Assembly (NCBI RefSeq): GCF_005503015.1
Contig: NZ_SCOL01000001.1
Location: forward strand, 1,736,001-1,800,000
DNA length: 64,000 nt
DNA from: Bacillus sp. E(2018)
GTDB lineage: Bacteria > Bacillota > Bacilli > Bacillales > Fictibacillaceae
Direction: 5' to 3'
Shown here: piece by piece, positions 16,359 through 25,490 of the stretch
How the letters are laid out: each line of letters begins with the position of its first letter
Position numbering within the stretch: position 1 is the stretch's first letter
The notes under the pieces: generated by a model
Databases searched by the model: none
Told to the model about the DNA's origin: nothing
Seen by the model: the letters and a program-made list of their open reading frames with translations, nothing else
Position numbers and translations under genes: made by a program

Positions 16359-16549
16359 TGGCACCACCTATTGTTAACTACATTTATTATTTATGCTTTT
16401 AATTATATGAATAAACGGCGCCTTAAATCCAGTAAAGTGATTTTTAAGTTAGAAATAGCTTATGTAATTTTAATGTTATATCTTGAGTATCTTCGGAAAG
16501 AAATCCTGATAACAACAATGGATACGAAAACTGCCTACATAAACAAACA

Positions 16550-16580
16550 GCACCTCTCAGAATTTCTTCTTTAGAGATGC
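16550..16580 (-). terminator. Terminator of the amidase gene
   Basis: GCATCTC pairs with GAGGTGC (one G-U) with an inner AGAA/TTCT stem, followed by TGTTTGTTT on the minus strand. Confidence 0.6.
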
Positions 16581-16592
16581 CGCTACTATTCT

Positions 16593-18188
16593 TTATTGAA
16601 AATATTGAGCTAAACCTGCTGTAATACCAGTTGCGGCTTTTGTTTGAAATGAACTACTCTTAATCGTCATCTCATCGAACGGATTTGATAAAAAGCCAAG
16701 CTCTACCAGAACCGCTGGTTGTTTGTTCTCACGGAGAACGTGGAAGTTTCCATATCTTACATTTCCACCTTTCAATCCCGTATTTGCTCCAATCAACCCG
16801 GTGTTTACAGAGTTCGCCAATTTCAGGTCCTTTTGGCCGTAATAGAAGGTCAAAAGTCCCGTAGCTGCTCGATCTGAAGCTGAGTTGTAATGCAAACTAA
16901 CAAAGGCATCTGCAAAATGATAATGACTGATCTCCACACGTTTATTTAGAGAAATATACGTATTACCACTTCGAGTAAAGATGACTTTAGCACCTGCATT
17001 ACTAAGCTGTGTGGCTAATAATCTCGCACTCATCAACGTCATAGCCGCTTCTTGTGTACCCGTTGATTTTCCTGAAGCTCCTGGATCATTTCCACCATGA
17101 CCTGGATCTATCACAATCCTTTTTCCTTTTAATCCCTTCAAGGATGGTTTAGGAGTTGAAGGATTGTTTGAGGATGATTGTTGAACAGCGACAAGCCATC
17201 CTGCCAACCAAGCACTTTTACCATTCGGCAGCTTAATTTGTACCCAGTCGTTCTTAGATTGAAGAAATGCGAATTCGTCCCCTTGATTTGCATGACCTAC
17301 TATTAAGTAGGCAGTAGAAGGACCTTGCCTAATATTTACGCCATCTGACATGACGACAACTTTTTTGGCTATTGAAGAAGGTGGAGCAACAGGAGGTTTC
17401 GTTGCAGGCTTAGGATTCGTTACGATTGGAGTTCCTCCCGTTTGTATGGTTATATATTGACTAGATACCCAACCTTTTTTTCCATCCGAAGTTTGAATGT
17501 AAAGCCAGCTTCCTGACTCAGACATCACCTGTACCGAAGTACCATATTTAAGTGAACCAATGATTGGTGAAGATAGATTTCCGGATGATCGAAAATTTAA
17601 AAACGTTGCTGTTACTCTTCCCCACTTTCCGCTATTTACAGGTTGGGTTGCAGAAGGCTTAGAATTTGTCGGAGATGTACCTGATTGGTTCAATAGATAA
17701 GCACTGCTTACCCATCCTTTCATAGAGCCGTATGTAACTGAAGACCAATTACCCTCTTCTTTAACGATAGAAACGATGCTTCCATTTTTAATAGAACCCA
17801 CTACTTTATACTGTGTTCCTGCACCTTCTCTAACATTAAGGGAAGTTGCTGTAACTTTTGCTAATTTCGTAGTTTTTGTTTCCTTTTGAGTTGGTGTAGA
17901 GGAACTCGTGGAATTATTTACCTTTATGTACGCTGAACTAACCCAAGCTTTTCCCCCGTTAAAAGATATGTTAGCCCATCCTTTTTTTATCTGGAACACA
18001 GTAACTTTCGAACCTTTTTTTAATGATCCGATCTGTTTTGACGATGAGGAAGGTTCTGTGCGAACATTCAAGCTTGTTGCATTCACTGTAGCGGTTTTAG
18101 ATGCTGCCAAGGCAGTACTAAGTGGAAATCCCGCGATTAAAAGGACAACTATCAGAAAGAAGCACATTACCTTAACATTCGATCTCAC
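16593..18188 (-). CDS. N-acetylmuramoyl-L-alanine amidase with four SH3 domains
   Basis: A secreted cell-wall hydrolase of about 531 residues. A signal peptide precedes four bacterial SH3 repeats (about residues 30-95, 110-170, 190-250 and 280-345; motifs LNVRTEPSS, LNVREGAG, LNFRSSG, VNIRQGPS) joined by Ser/Thr/Pro linkers, then an Amidase_3 domain. Zinc ligands are visible in IDPGHGGNDPGA (His), TGTQEAAMT (Glu) and SLHYNSA (His), and the catalytic Glu in VLVELGFLSNP. It cleaves the bond between MurNAc and L-Ala of peptidoglycan. The GTG start at 18188 is spaced seven bases from AGGAG; ATG 18197 directly abuts that site and is less likely. Confidence 0.92.
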   Translation of the reverse strand: MRSNVKVMCFFLIVVLLIAGFPLSTALAASKTATVNATSLNVRTEPSSSSKQIGSLKKGSKVTVFQIKKGWANISFNGGKAWVSSAYIKVNNSTSSSTPTQKETKTTKLAKVTATSLNVREGAGTQYKVVGSIKNGSIVSIVKEEGNWSSVTYGSMKGWVSSAYLLNQSGTSPTNSKPSATQPVNSGKWGRVTATFLNFRSSGNLSSPIIGSLKYGTSVQVMSESGSWLYIQTSDGKKGWVSSQYITIQTGGTPIVTNPKPATKPPVAPPSSIAKKVVVMSDGVNIRQGPSTAYLIVGHANQGDEFAFLQSKNDWVQIKLPNGKSAWLAGWLVAVQQSSSNNPSTPKPSLKGLKGKRIVIDPGHGGNDPGASGKSTGTQEAAMTLMSARLLATQLSNAGAKVIFTRSGNTYISLNKRVEISHYHFADAFVSLHYNSASDRAATGLLTFYYGQKDLKLANSVNTGLIGANTGLKGGNVRYGNFHVLRENKQPAVLVELGFLSNPFDEMTIKSSSFQTKAATGITAGLAQYFQ

Positions 18189-18291
18189 ACGTTTCATCTC
18201 CTATTAATTTTTCTTTACTAGCTGTACGTGTTATATCGTCATATTAAAGGCTTCCTTCACCTTTTTGACTGCGTTTTAAGAACAAAAAAAT

Positions 18292-18318
18292 ACACCCTAG
18301 CTGCAAACACTAGGGTGT
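18292..18318 (-). terminator. Terminator of the HAD phosphatase gene
   Basis: ACACCCTAG and CTAGGGTGT pair around nine bases, followed by TTTTTTT on the minus strand, seven bases after the stop. Confidence 0.85.
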
Positions 18319-18324
18319 TACTTA

Positions 18325-19101
18325 TTAGATTAATCCAAAATGCTTAAGTCCATGATAGATGCCATCTTCATCAACTGATTTTGTTACAAAGTCAGCTGCG
18401 TCTTTTGCTTCTTGTAAACCATTGCCCATCGCGATTCCTGTTCCTGCTGCTGTAAGCATCTCGATATCATTTAACGCATCACCGAACGCGTATACGTTTT
18501 CGGGTTTCATGTTCATCTTTTTCATGAACGCCTGAATTCCTTTTGCTTTAGAACCACCCGTGGGCAAAATGTCTAATGCATTTTCATGCCAGCGAATAAA
18601 ATCAAACGTACCTTTGTATCCATCTCGGTATACATGTTCATGCTGTTCCTGGCAAAATAATAAAACTTGATAAACTTCATTTTCCTTATAGAAACCAGGG
18701 TGGAAAACGGGATAACTTGGCATGAGATTAAACGTACAGTTCTTAATGATCTCATGATTATCAGCATTGCTTGTCGCTCTTTCATGATCAAGATAGACCA
18801 GAGGATGACCTGCCTTCTCTGCTTCTTCTTCAATTTTAAGAATTGCTTCTCTGGATAACGGTGTCTTATGAATCACTTCATCTTTAAAAACAACATAAGA
18901 TCCGTTAAAGCTTACAAACGAATCAACCTCTAATTCCTCACGAATCGGTTCAAACATAAACGGACCTCGTCCAGTAGCGATTGCTACATGTACGCCATTC
19001 TTTTTCAACTGAGAAATACTCTCTTTCGTACTGTCAGGAATTTTTTTCTCATCATTTACTAGCGTTCCATCTATATCAAAAAATACTATTTTGTCATTCA
19101 T
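18325..19101 (-). CDS. Cof-type HAD-IIB phosphatase
   Basis: A 258-residue cytosolic phosphatase. Motif I is FFDIDGTLVND with the nucleophile Asp; motif II is AIATGRG, motif III the Lys in GGSKAKGI and motif IV GDALNDIEML. The large cap inserted between motifs II and III makes it type IIB (Cof). Such enzymes dephosphorylate sugar phosphates, FMN or PLP with broad specificity; by length it resembles B. subtilis YkrA. Monocistronic. Confidence 0.9.
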   Translation of the reverse strand: MNDKIVFFDIDGTLVNDEKKIPDSTKESISQLKKNGVHVAIATGRGPFMFEPIREELEVDSFVSFNGSYVVFKDEVIHKTPLSREAILKIEEEAEKAGHPLVYLDHERATSNADNHEIIKNCTFNLMPSYPVFHPGFYKENEVYQVLLFCQEQHEHVYRDGYKGTFDFIRWHENALDILPTGGSKAKGIQAFMKKMNMKPENVYAFGDALNDIEMLTAAGTGIAMGNGLQEAKDAADFVTKSVDEDGIYHGLKHFGLI

Positions 19102-19179
19102 TTCGCATCGTCTCCTGTTGAATGTTCTATCCTACAATAGTGGTACGATTCTGTATAAATGTCAAATCAGGCGTCTGTG

Positions 19180-20115
19180 TTACTTTCTTACGGATTGATT
19201 TACTTGGATTAATCCTTTTTCAGGCATTGACAATAAGAATACTGTCATAATAATGAGCATACCACCAGCAGTCTGGTAACTTCCAAACGCAGTACCAAGC
19301 CAAATAACCGACACTAGTGTAGCTACTAAAGGTTCAGCGCTTCCAAGTAAGCTCGTTTCTGTCGAGCTTATATACTTTAAAGAGTCTAAGTAAAGATAAA
19401 AAGGCAATAGTGTTCCGAATACTACAACAAATGACAGCATCCCAAAAAGTGCGAATGACCAATCAATCTCATTCGCCTGCCAAGGCTGAGTAAAAATGGA
19501 AACAGCAGCACCACCAAGCAACATAGCCCAGCCTACGATTGTAGCAGAAGCATATTGCTTCAGCAGTCTTACAGGATAAACCGTATATACCGCAACAGAT
19601 ATTCCTGACAGAACTCCCCAAAAAACAGCTTTCTCAGAAACGGTTATCTCTTGTAAACTTCCGTTTGTTAGTAATAAAAACGTTCCTGATAGAGCCATTA
19701 GAACGGCAATCCATTCTTTTCGTTTTGGCCATTTCAAAAATTTCAACGCAAAGTAAACCGTAATAAAGACAGGACCTAAAAACTGAAGCAGGGTTGCCGT
19801 TGGTGCATTTCCCGCTTCTATACTCAAAAAGAACGTGAGCTGTGCTCCAAGCATACCCGTTAAAGAAAATACCACTAAATCAAATCGGTCTTTTTTATTT
19901 CTCCAAACTTCAAATATATTGCGATGAAAAGAAATAAGAAATAACAGCAGCGCTCCAGCCATCACCATGCGGACAGAAACTAACCATGTGGCAGTCATTG
20001 CTGAATGTGAAAAGATCCATTCTGCAGCATTTCCTGAGAATCCCCAGAGTGAAGCTCCTGTTAATGCAAGTCCTATACCTTTCCACCGGGAATTTTCTTT
20101 TTGCTTTCCCATCAT
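19180..20115 (-). CDS. EamA-family DMT permease
   Basis: About 311 residues with ten membrane helices in two EamA repeats (ALTGASLWGFSG and the second repeat starting near VFWGVLSGISVAVYT; GSAEPLVATL near the end is typical). The family exports amino acids or other metabolites; substrate unknown. The frame extends upstream to 20205 but the first 30 residues are polar and unlike the family; GGGGAAG lies before the tandem ATGs at 20115/20112, so that start is chosen. Confidence 0.85.
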   Translation of the reverse strand: MMGKQKENSRWKGIGLALTGASLWGFSGNAAEWIFSHSAMTATWLVSVRMVMAGALLLFLISFHRNIFEVWRNKKDRFDLVVFSLTGMLGAQLTFFLSIEAGNAPTATLLQFLGPVFITVYFALKFLKWPKRKEWIAVLMALSGTFLLLTNGSLQEITVSEKAVFWGVLSGISVAVYTVYPVRLLKQYASATIVGWAMLLGGAAVSIFTQPWQANEIDWSFALFGMLSFVVVFGTLLPFYLYLDSLKYISSTETSLLGSAEPLVATLVSVIWLGTAFGSYQTAGGMLIIMTVFLLSMPEKGLIQVNQSVRK

Positions 20116-20336
20116 ACACCCGCTTCCCCAATTACAATGTTCTTTATAAAGATTCACATTTTTACTCAATGCTTTTTCAATTACTCTTAAACGTGCATCC
20201 TTCATTCATTATAGAACGAATAAGTGAAAATCAAATACATTTTCTTTATTCTAATTTCTACAAAATTAGTTTGTTATTTAGGAATCAGCTAGAATTCAAC
20301 AACTAGTTTAGTTTCAGGAGATGCCCTAACAATAGA

Positions 20337-20368
20337 AAGCACTGAGTGGTAAAAACCACTCAGTGCTT
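20337..20368. other. Orphan hairpin in a 430-base gene-free stretch
   Basis: Perfect 13-base arms (AAGCACTGAGTGG and its complement) around a 6-base loop lie between the 5' end of the DMT permease gene and the sasp promoter. Neither neighbouring gene ends here. Nothing else is recognisable from 20116 to 20490. Confidence 0.6.
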
Positions 20369-20493
20369 ATCTAGAAAATAAAAATAGGGGGATGATGTAT
20401 CATACGAAACTTACGGGTTTTGGTGTCGGTTAAAGCAAAAATATGCGAATACCTATTACATTCAACACCGAAGAAAAAACTTTTTCCATCATA

Positions 20494-20523
20494 TGCATAA
20501 ATTATCCAAATATATACAAACTA
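20494..20523 (+). promoter_or_regulatory. Sigma-G-type promoter of the SASP gene
   Basis: TGCATA (20494-20499) and CAAACTA (20517-20523) are 17 bases apart and match the forespore sigma-G consensus (TGHATA, CATNHTA) at nearly all positions. It lies 23 bases upstream of the SASP start. Confidence 0.75.
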
Positions 20524-20545
20524 GTAATACAAGGAGGTGATACAT

Positions 20546-20752
20546 ATGGCACGTAACAATAACTCTAACGAATTAGTAGTAGCTGGAGCACAAGCAGCTT
20601 TGGATCAAATGAAGTATGAAATCGCTTCTGAGTTTGGTGTTCAACTAGGACCAGACACAACATCCCGTGCGAATGGATCTGTTGGTGGTGAAATCACTAA
20701 ACGTCTTGTTCAAATGGCTGAACAACAGCTAGGTGGCGGATACCGACGCTAA
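20546..20752 (+). CDS. Alpha/beta-type small acid-soluble spore protein
   Basis: A 68-residue protein that coats and protects DNA in the dormant spore. Hallmarks are [25 protein letters not shown], which I split here as the N-terminal helix [15 protein letters not shown] and the germination-protease site region YEIASEFGV, followed by [18 protein letters not shown] and the C-terminal helix. The GPR protease cleaves inside EIASEFGV on germination. ATG 20546 has AAGGAGGTG at optimal distance; the GTG at 20537 lies within that site. Confidence 0.96.
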   Translation: MARNNNSNELVVAGAQAALDQMKYEIASEFGVQLGPDTTSRANGSVGGEITKRLVQMAEQQLGGGYRR

Positions 20753-20768
20753 ACTGCAGTTAACATGA

Positions 20769-20799
20769 AAAAGTCATCCACAATATGCGGATGACTTTT
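20769..20799. terminator. Bidirectional terminator
   Basis: AAAAGTCATCC and GGATGACTTTT form an 11-bp hairpin between the convergent SASP and nuclease genes. Confidence 0.85.
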
Positions 20800-20805
20800 A
20801 TTTAT

Positions 20806-23244
20806 TTATCTGACTTTATCTAGTTTCACTTGAATCAAGACTGGATCATGGTCACTTGCTCGACCGTGTTCTTCCATAAACTGCGAATTGATATGAACGA
20901 TATCAACTTTTGTCTTTCTCGCCATATTGTTTGTTACTAAAATATGATCAAGAACTTGAGAGTTCCCTTGGTAAGAATATGTGTAGCGCTCTTTAAAAGG
21001 AACTTTGTCAATCATGTTCGTCAACTCATTGCCTTTTACTTTCTTGAGAGTTTTTGTAAACTCGAAATCATTGAAATCTCCTAGCAAGACTACCTTTGCA
21101 TCCTTATCTTCACTCTTAACATTTTTAACAAACTGATTTACAATTCCCGCGATTTCTAAACGTTGCGCTTCACTTCCAAGGAAAGGAGGCTGATTTTTCC
21201 CAAACAGCGGCTGATCTCCGCCTTTTGAGTTAAAATGATTCGCAACCACAATTACGCTCTCACCTTTAAACATGAACTGTGCTGCGACTGGCTTACGGCT
21301 GTTTTCAAATGCTGGGTTTGTCGGATCAATACGCCCAGGATTTACAGTAAGCTTACCGTCCTTATAGCCTACCGCTTCTGTTGCTGTTCCTTTAGTTCCT
21401 TTTGCAAGTGAAACACGTTCAGGATTGTAGATGAATCCTACACGAATGTTACCACCAGGAATTCCGCCGTCTTGTCCATCAACTGGTGCGATATCTGTAT
21501 ACACATAGTGTGGACCACCTTGCGCCGTAATCTCAGCGATTAATCGATCAGCACTTGCTTTTGCATCTGTTGTACCATCATTCGTTGGACCGTTTCCATC
21601 TTGCATCTCAACAAGCCCTACGATATCTGGTGCGTTCAGGTTACGAACGATTGATTTTGCGATACGCGATACTTTTTCATCGCTCGTACTGTCACGCCCT
21701 TCTTCAAGTGCAGAAAAGTTCTCTACGTTAAAGCTCGCGATCGTTAACTCTTTATGTTTTTCGTGAATCTTTGTAACTTCCGGTTTTGTTCTTCCTTCAA
21801 CAAACGTTGGAAGTTCTTCTCGGTCAGCTAACACTTTATAGTTACCAAATCCGTAGCTCACAACACCTGTAATAGAGCCTAAGAAGAAATCCCCTGTTTT
21901 TGCAACAAACGATTCGTCGTTCATATCGACAAAAATGCGTTCTGGGTTATAATCAAACTCCTTGATGTTTAGACCACCTGATGAGTTAAATTCTTTTTGC
22001 TTCCAAAAATCTGGCACTACAACAAGTTCTCCATATTTTTGAGGTGCAAGAACGCCAGGATTCTTAACTTCTACAAGCATTCCTTCTAAACTTTCATAAA
22101 AATCAATGCCGTCTTCTTTTGGATCAAACACTCCAAAGTTATCATTATCGATCACTTTTGTAGGCTGTTGAAGACCAAACAAACCGATAATCGTTGATTT
22201 TGGGAGTTTTTGTCCTTCTTGCAGTTTTGTGATGCGACTTCCATTGATCTCTGTAACAGCTAGATCTGTTTTCAGTTTATCTGAATATCCTTCAAGTACC
22301 CACTCTTTTACTAGCCCATCAACGGATACCAGATTTCCTTTTGCCTGACCGTGATCTTTTTGGTAGACTAAAATACCTTCAGATGTTCTATAGTCTTTAT
22401 CCGGCTTTACGTCTTGCATATAAAAATTATTGTTATCAACAACTTTTGTTACAATTCCTTCTAAGCCTTCTACTGCCTTGTTTGCAACAGGAGATTGATG
22501 ACTCGCTCCTTGAACATCATGGATACGAAGTCCAGATAGAGCAACTTGGTACTTGAACGCTGAAATGTTACTATTCTTTAAACCTTCTTTAACAGCAACC
22601 GCTTTAATGGTTACGTCTTCGTTCACTGTTATAGGAGATGTATAACGTGTGCTATCCGTAGTCGGATCTTGTCCATCTAAAGTGTAATAAATTTCCGCAT
22701 CTGTTGTAGCGGTGGAAAGTACGATAGAAGTCCCTTTAGAAACAACTTGTCCCTCGACGGATGATTTCACTTCTTCGACTTGTGATTCAGATGGAGTACC
22801 ATCAACAAATTGATATTTGTCTACATTTTTAAGTCCTGGCACACTAAAATACGCCTCAAGCGATCCTGATAGTTGAACTTTTTTCCCTAAATTCTCAGGA
22901 TGATCGACCAGATTCAATTCACTTCTAAGAGAAGTATTAGGCAACTGAACAGTCAAAATCTTCGTTTTATCTGTTTCGCTTGGCGAATCGGCAAGAGCTA
23001 AGTTTGTATTCGCAGTAAATGGCCCTTCATGTGTGAATGAGATAGAAGACCCACTGCCTCCTTTAACAGTTCCTACGATATACCCCTCAACCTTTTGTAT
23101 TGATTTATCCTGCTTAACTAATGCTTCGCTAACCGTTAGAACGTCAGCTGCAGAAGCTGTCTGTTGCAGTGGCAAAACCATGCTAAGCACCATTACTAGC
23201 ATGATACTTATATTTGTAAGCCTTTTCGTCATTTTCATGAACAT
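20806..23244 (-). CDS. Secreted endonuclease/exonuclease/phosphatase-family nuclease
   Basis: An 812-residue exported protein. Order: signal peptide (to about residue 32); an OB-like DUF6359-type module (SIQKVEGYIVGTVKGG, about 35-150); a chitobiase C-terminal-like module (AEIYYTLDGQDPTTDSTRY, about 170-235); a long middle region with a further OB-like part; and a C-terminal EEP nuclease domain (about 500-805). Catalytic residues are seen in SFNVENFS (Asn), GLVEMQD (Glu), VANHFNSKGG (His), LLGDFNDFE, LDHILVT and ASDHDPV. It probably degrades extracellular DNA or RNA for phosphate and nucleoside recovery, like YhcR. It lacks a sortase signal or membrane anchor. ATG 23244 has AGGTGG at six bases. 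Confidence 0.9.
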   Translation of the reverse strand: MFMKMTKRLTNISIMLVMVLSMVLPLQQTASAADVLTVSEALVKQDKSIQKVEGYIVGTVKGGSGSSISFTHEGPFTANTNLALADSPSETDKTKILTVQLPNTSLRSELNLVDHPENLGKKVQLSGSLEAYFSVPGLKNVDKYQFVDGTPSESQVEEVKSSVEGQVVSKGTSIVLSTATTDAEIYYTLDGQDPTTDSTRYTSPITVNEDVTIKAVAVKEGLKNSNISAFKYQVALSGLRIHDVQGASHQSPVANKAVEGLEGIVTKVVDNNNFYMQDVKPDKDYRTSEGILVYQKDHGQAKGNLVSVDGLVKEWVLEGYSDKLKTDLAVTEINGSRITKLQEGQKLPKSTIIGLFGLQQPTKVIDNDNFGVFDPKEDGIDFYESLEGMLVEVKNPGVLAPQKYGELVVVPDFWKQKEFNSSGGLNIKEFDYNPERIFVDMNDESFVAKTGDFFLGSITGVVSYGFGNYKVLADREELPTFVEGRTKPEVTKIHEKHKELTIASFNVENFSALEEGRDSTSDEKVSRIAKSIVRNLNAPDIVGLVEMQDGNGPTNDGTTDAKASADRLIAEITAQGGPHYVYTDIAPVDGQDGGIPGGNIRVGFIYNPERVSLAKGTKGTATEAVGYKDGKLTVNPGRIDPTNPAFENSRKPVAAQFMFKGESVIVVANHFNSKGGDQPLFGKNQPPFLGSEAQRLEIAGIVNQFVKNVKSEDKDAKVVLLGDFNDFEFTKTLKKVKGNELTNMIDKVPFKERYTYSYQGNSQVLDHILVTNNMARKTKVDIVHINSQFMEEHGRASDHDPVLIQVKLDKVR

Positions 23245-23403
23245 ATCGTTCCACCTGCCTCACTAATAGTATGTAAAACATGTAAATCCATGAAAAATAT
23301 AACACAATTCTGTCGATTCAATTGTTAGTTTTATATTAAAACAGTTAGAAAGACTTACAAAGAATTTACATTATAGGACTCTGGTATGATTTCTAGCAAA
23401 AGA

Positions 23404-23448
23404 AAAGACACTTTCATCTGATCAAATATTGATCAAGAGAAACTGTCA
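23404..23448 (-). terminator. Probable terminator of the SRAP gene
   Basis: An imperfect long hairpin (GACA-TTTC outer, TTGATCA/TGATCA inner) overlaps the stop codon of the SRAP gene and is followed by TTTTCTTTT on the minus strand. Confidence 0.55.
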
Positions 23449-24093
23449 GTTTGTTCTATGAACGTTTAAATCTAGCGTAACTTGCTCAGCAATTAATTCA
23501 GGGTTGTTTTCTTGGAGTATTGAAAGAAGCTTGTCCTTTCCTGCTGAACTGTCCAGCCATCTTTCTCCCACATCCGGCTCTAACATTACTGGCATACGGT
23601 GATGATATTTTTCCATAGAAGAGTTGGACGCTTTCGTTAGAATAGAACACGTTATTCTTTCTTCTGACTGTCCATTGATTTCACCTTTCCACCTTGACCA
23701 AATGCCTGCAAATGCAAACGGCCTTTTATCTTTCAATGTAAATTGCAGCGGCTGCTTTTTCGTGCTGCCGTCCTCTAAAATCCATTCGTAGAAGCCGCTC
23801 GCAGGAATCAAGCATCTTTTTTGAAGAAAAGAGCCTTTAAAGCTAGGCTTTTCAGAAACGGTCTCGCTTCTGGCATTCATTAATTTATTTCCTATTTTCG
23901 GATCCTTCGCCCAACTTGGAACAAGTCCCCATTTCATATATCCAGCTCTATTTCCAGAGCTAGCTTTTATCACAGAAAGAACTTTTTGACTAGGAGCAAT
24001 GTTGAAGCGTTGGTCATAATCAAACTCATTTACTAAGTTAAAGGCATCAATGATCACATCTTTTTCATAATAAAGCATATACCGTCCACACAA
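23446..24093 (-). CDS. SRAP-domain protein (HMCES/YedK family)
   Basis: A 215-residue protein with the whole SRAP catalytic set: Cys2 of MCGRY exposed after Met removal, NARSET, the Glu in PASGFYEW and the His in YHHRMPV. These proteins form a thiazolidine crosslink with abasic sites in single-stranded DNA and protect them from cleavage. WGLVPSWAKD and FAGIWSRW are further family signatures. It is monocistronic and divergent from the two-TM gene at 24167. No LexA box was noticed upstream. Confidence 0.95.
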   Translation of the reverse strand: MCGRYMLYYEKDVIIDAFNLVNEFDYDQRFNIAPSQKVLSVIKASSGNRAGYMKWGLVPSWAKDPKIGNKLMNARSETVSEKPSFKGSFLQKRCLIPASGFYEWILEDGSTKKQPLQFTLKDKRPFAFAGIWSRWKGEINGQSEERITCSILTKASNSSMEKYHHRMPVMLEPDVGERWLDSSAGKDKLLSILQENNPELIAEQVTLDLNVHRTN

Positions 24094-24166
24094 AATATAT
24101 CACCTCGACTCAACTTATGGATAAGGACGTCAATCGTGCAAAAACTAAAACAGGAGGTGAACACGA

Positions 24167-24397
24167 TTGAGAAATCCTGTTACTATTTATATGATTCTGC
24201 TATTTTGCATGTTCTCTTTACTCATTATCATTGATTGGTTCTTAGGAATAGCACCAGCAACGGTTATAAAAAAATCATTTATGTCTTTCTTTCACTATGT
24301 GGATAAAGTCGAATATTTCTTAGTCATTACTTTAATCCTTTTACCTTTTATGACATTTATTCTGTCGATGTGGATGGAGAAGAAGCAAAAGACTTAA
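24167..24397 (+). CDS. Small two-TM protein convergent with the ger operon (possible GerD-subunit-like protein)
   Basis: A 76-residue protein with two hydrophobic helices (about residues 7-30 and 48-69), a connecting loop KKSFMSFFHYVDKVE and a charged tail MEKKQKT. A TTG start is used, with a perfect AGGAGGTGA six bases upstream. Its 3' end overlaps the 3' end of gerB on the other strand by 41 bases. As I recall, many germinant-receptor loci in Bacillus carry a small two-TM D gene of about 75 codons, in or right next to the operon; size, topology and place fit. No motif proves it. Confidence 0.65.
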   Translation: MRNPVTIYMILLFCMFSLLIIIDWFLGIAPATVIKKSFMSFFHYVDKVEYFLVITLILLPFMTFILSMWMEKKQKT

Positions 24398-25490
24398 GTT
24401 TCTTTCTTCTCAATAAGAATACAATAATGAACAGACTCGGTAAAACAACTTGAAACGGAATATGGATAAAATGTGGAACGATTCTTAAACCCTCTGTAAT
24501 ATGTTCTACATAATTTGCAGCTATAACAATAGATGACAAGATCAAAACGATACCAATCGGGCCAATGAGCTTTTTTTCTTCTTTTACTCCAAAGATGTCT
24601 TGTGTTGCTTTAACAGCCACATAAAATAAAACAGAGATCTTGAAGAACCCGCCAATAATAAGAGTGAACACTACTAATGCATCCAGCCTTTGAATAAATT
24701 CCCCTAAGTTAATCTTCGCAATGGCAGCAAGCAATGGGAAGTAGACATGAGTAGCAACATGCCCTCCTAAAATCGCAATGTCCATCGCGACCGTTATACT
24801 TAAGATCATACCACTCAGCATTATGGCAAATAGACCAACTGTAAGTGCTTTACCTTTCTTTGATGTTTTCAGATAAGGAAAAAGCATCGTAAAGACCACC
24901 ATCTCTCCAAAAGGAAAAGTCGGGGTTACAGGGAATGCTGCTTTCAAGACTGGTAATAATCCTTGACCTAAGACGGGAAGAAGATAATTATATTTCATCA
25001 AGTCTGCTGATAAGACGAGAACAGCAAGAATGATTCCTAGTAAAACGACTAATGAAAAAATAATCTCCCCTGTTCTCACCAGAACTTCAAATCCTAATTT
25101 TAGTACATAAACAATCGTAGCAATCATTAGCGTATTTACGACAATAATAGGAGTTTGGACAAAAACAGCGGAAAGCAAAAGGCTTCCAAAGTCACGTAAA
25201 ACTCGAGCAGCTAAGTACATGAAGTACATGAGATATAGAAAACCCAATAGCTTTCCTATAGATTTACCGAACAAAATCTGCACATATTGAGTTAAAGAAA
25301 GTTCGGGAAACTGTTTATAAAGGTAAAAGTAACCTAGAAAAAGAACCATACCGCACAGCATCCCTATTAGTATCGCGATCCATGCATCTCTGCCAGCGTC
25401 CATCCCTAGACCAACAAGGATCGCACTTCCAAGTTCAAATAAAACGATGATGATAAAGTATTGTTGGATATCGATCTTGATGGTCTTCAT
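24357..25490 (-). CDS. Spore germination protein, GerB family (endospore germination permease)
   Basis: A 377-residue membrane protein with about ten helices, of the GerAB/GerKB type related to APC amino-acid permeases. It forms the germinant-binding channel of a GerA-type receptor in the spore inner membrane. Family features include IQQYFIIIVLFELGSAIL near the start (shown in part) and VTPTFPFGEMVVF in the middle. Its ATG overlaps the TAA of the upstream gerC gene. Last gene of the operon. Order A-C-B is as in B. subtilis gerK. The germinant cannot be predicted. Confidence 0.93.
   Translation of the reverse strand: MKTIKIDIQQYFIIIVLFELGSAILVGLGMDAGRDAWIAILIGMLCGMVLFLGYFYLYKQFPELSLTQYVQILFGKSIGKLLGFLYLMYFMYLAARVLRDFGSLLLSAVFVQTPIIVVNTLMIATIVYVLKLGFEVLVRTGEIIFSLVVLLGIILAVLVLSADLMKYNYLLPVLGQGLLPVLKAAFPVTPTFPFGEMVVFTMLFPYLKTSKKGKALTVGLFAIMLSGMILSITVAMDIAILGGHVATHVYFPLLAAIAKINLGEFIQRLDALVVFTLIIGGFFKISVLFYVAVKATQDIFGVKEEKKLIGPIGIVLILSSIVIAANYVEHITEGLRIVPHFIHIPFQVVLPSLFIIVFLLRRKKLKSFASSPSTSTE

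Noticed and set aside
16371..16574. Plus-strand 67-codon frame after the patatin start
   Set aside because: No ribosome binding site; AT-rich sequence in the divergent promoter region, running into a terminator.
23280..23390. TTTACA/TTACA direct repeats before the secreted nuclease, like a Pho box
   Set aside because: Spacing is irregular and matches are on mixed strands in very AT-rich DNA; not enough to call.
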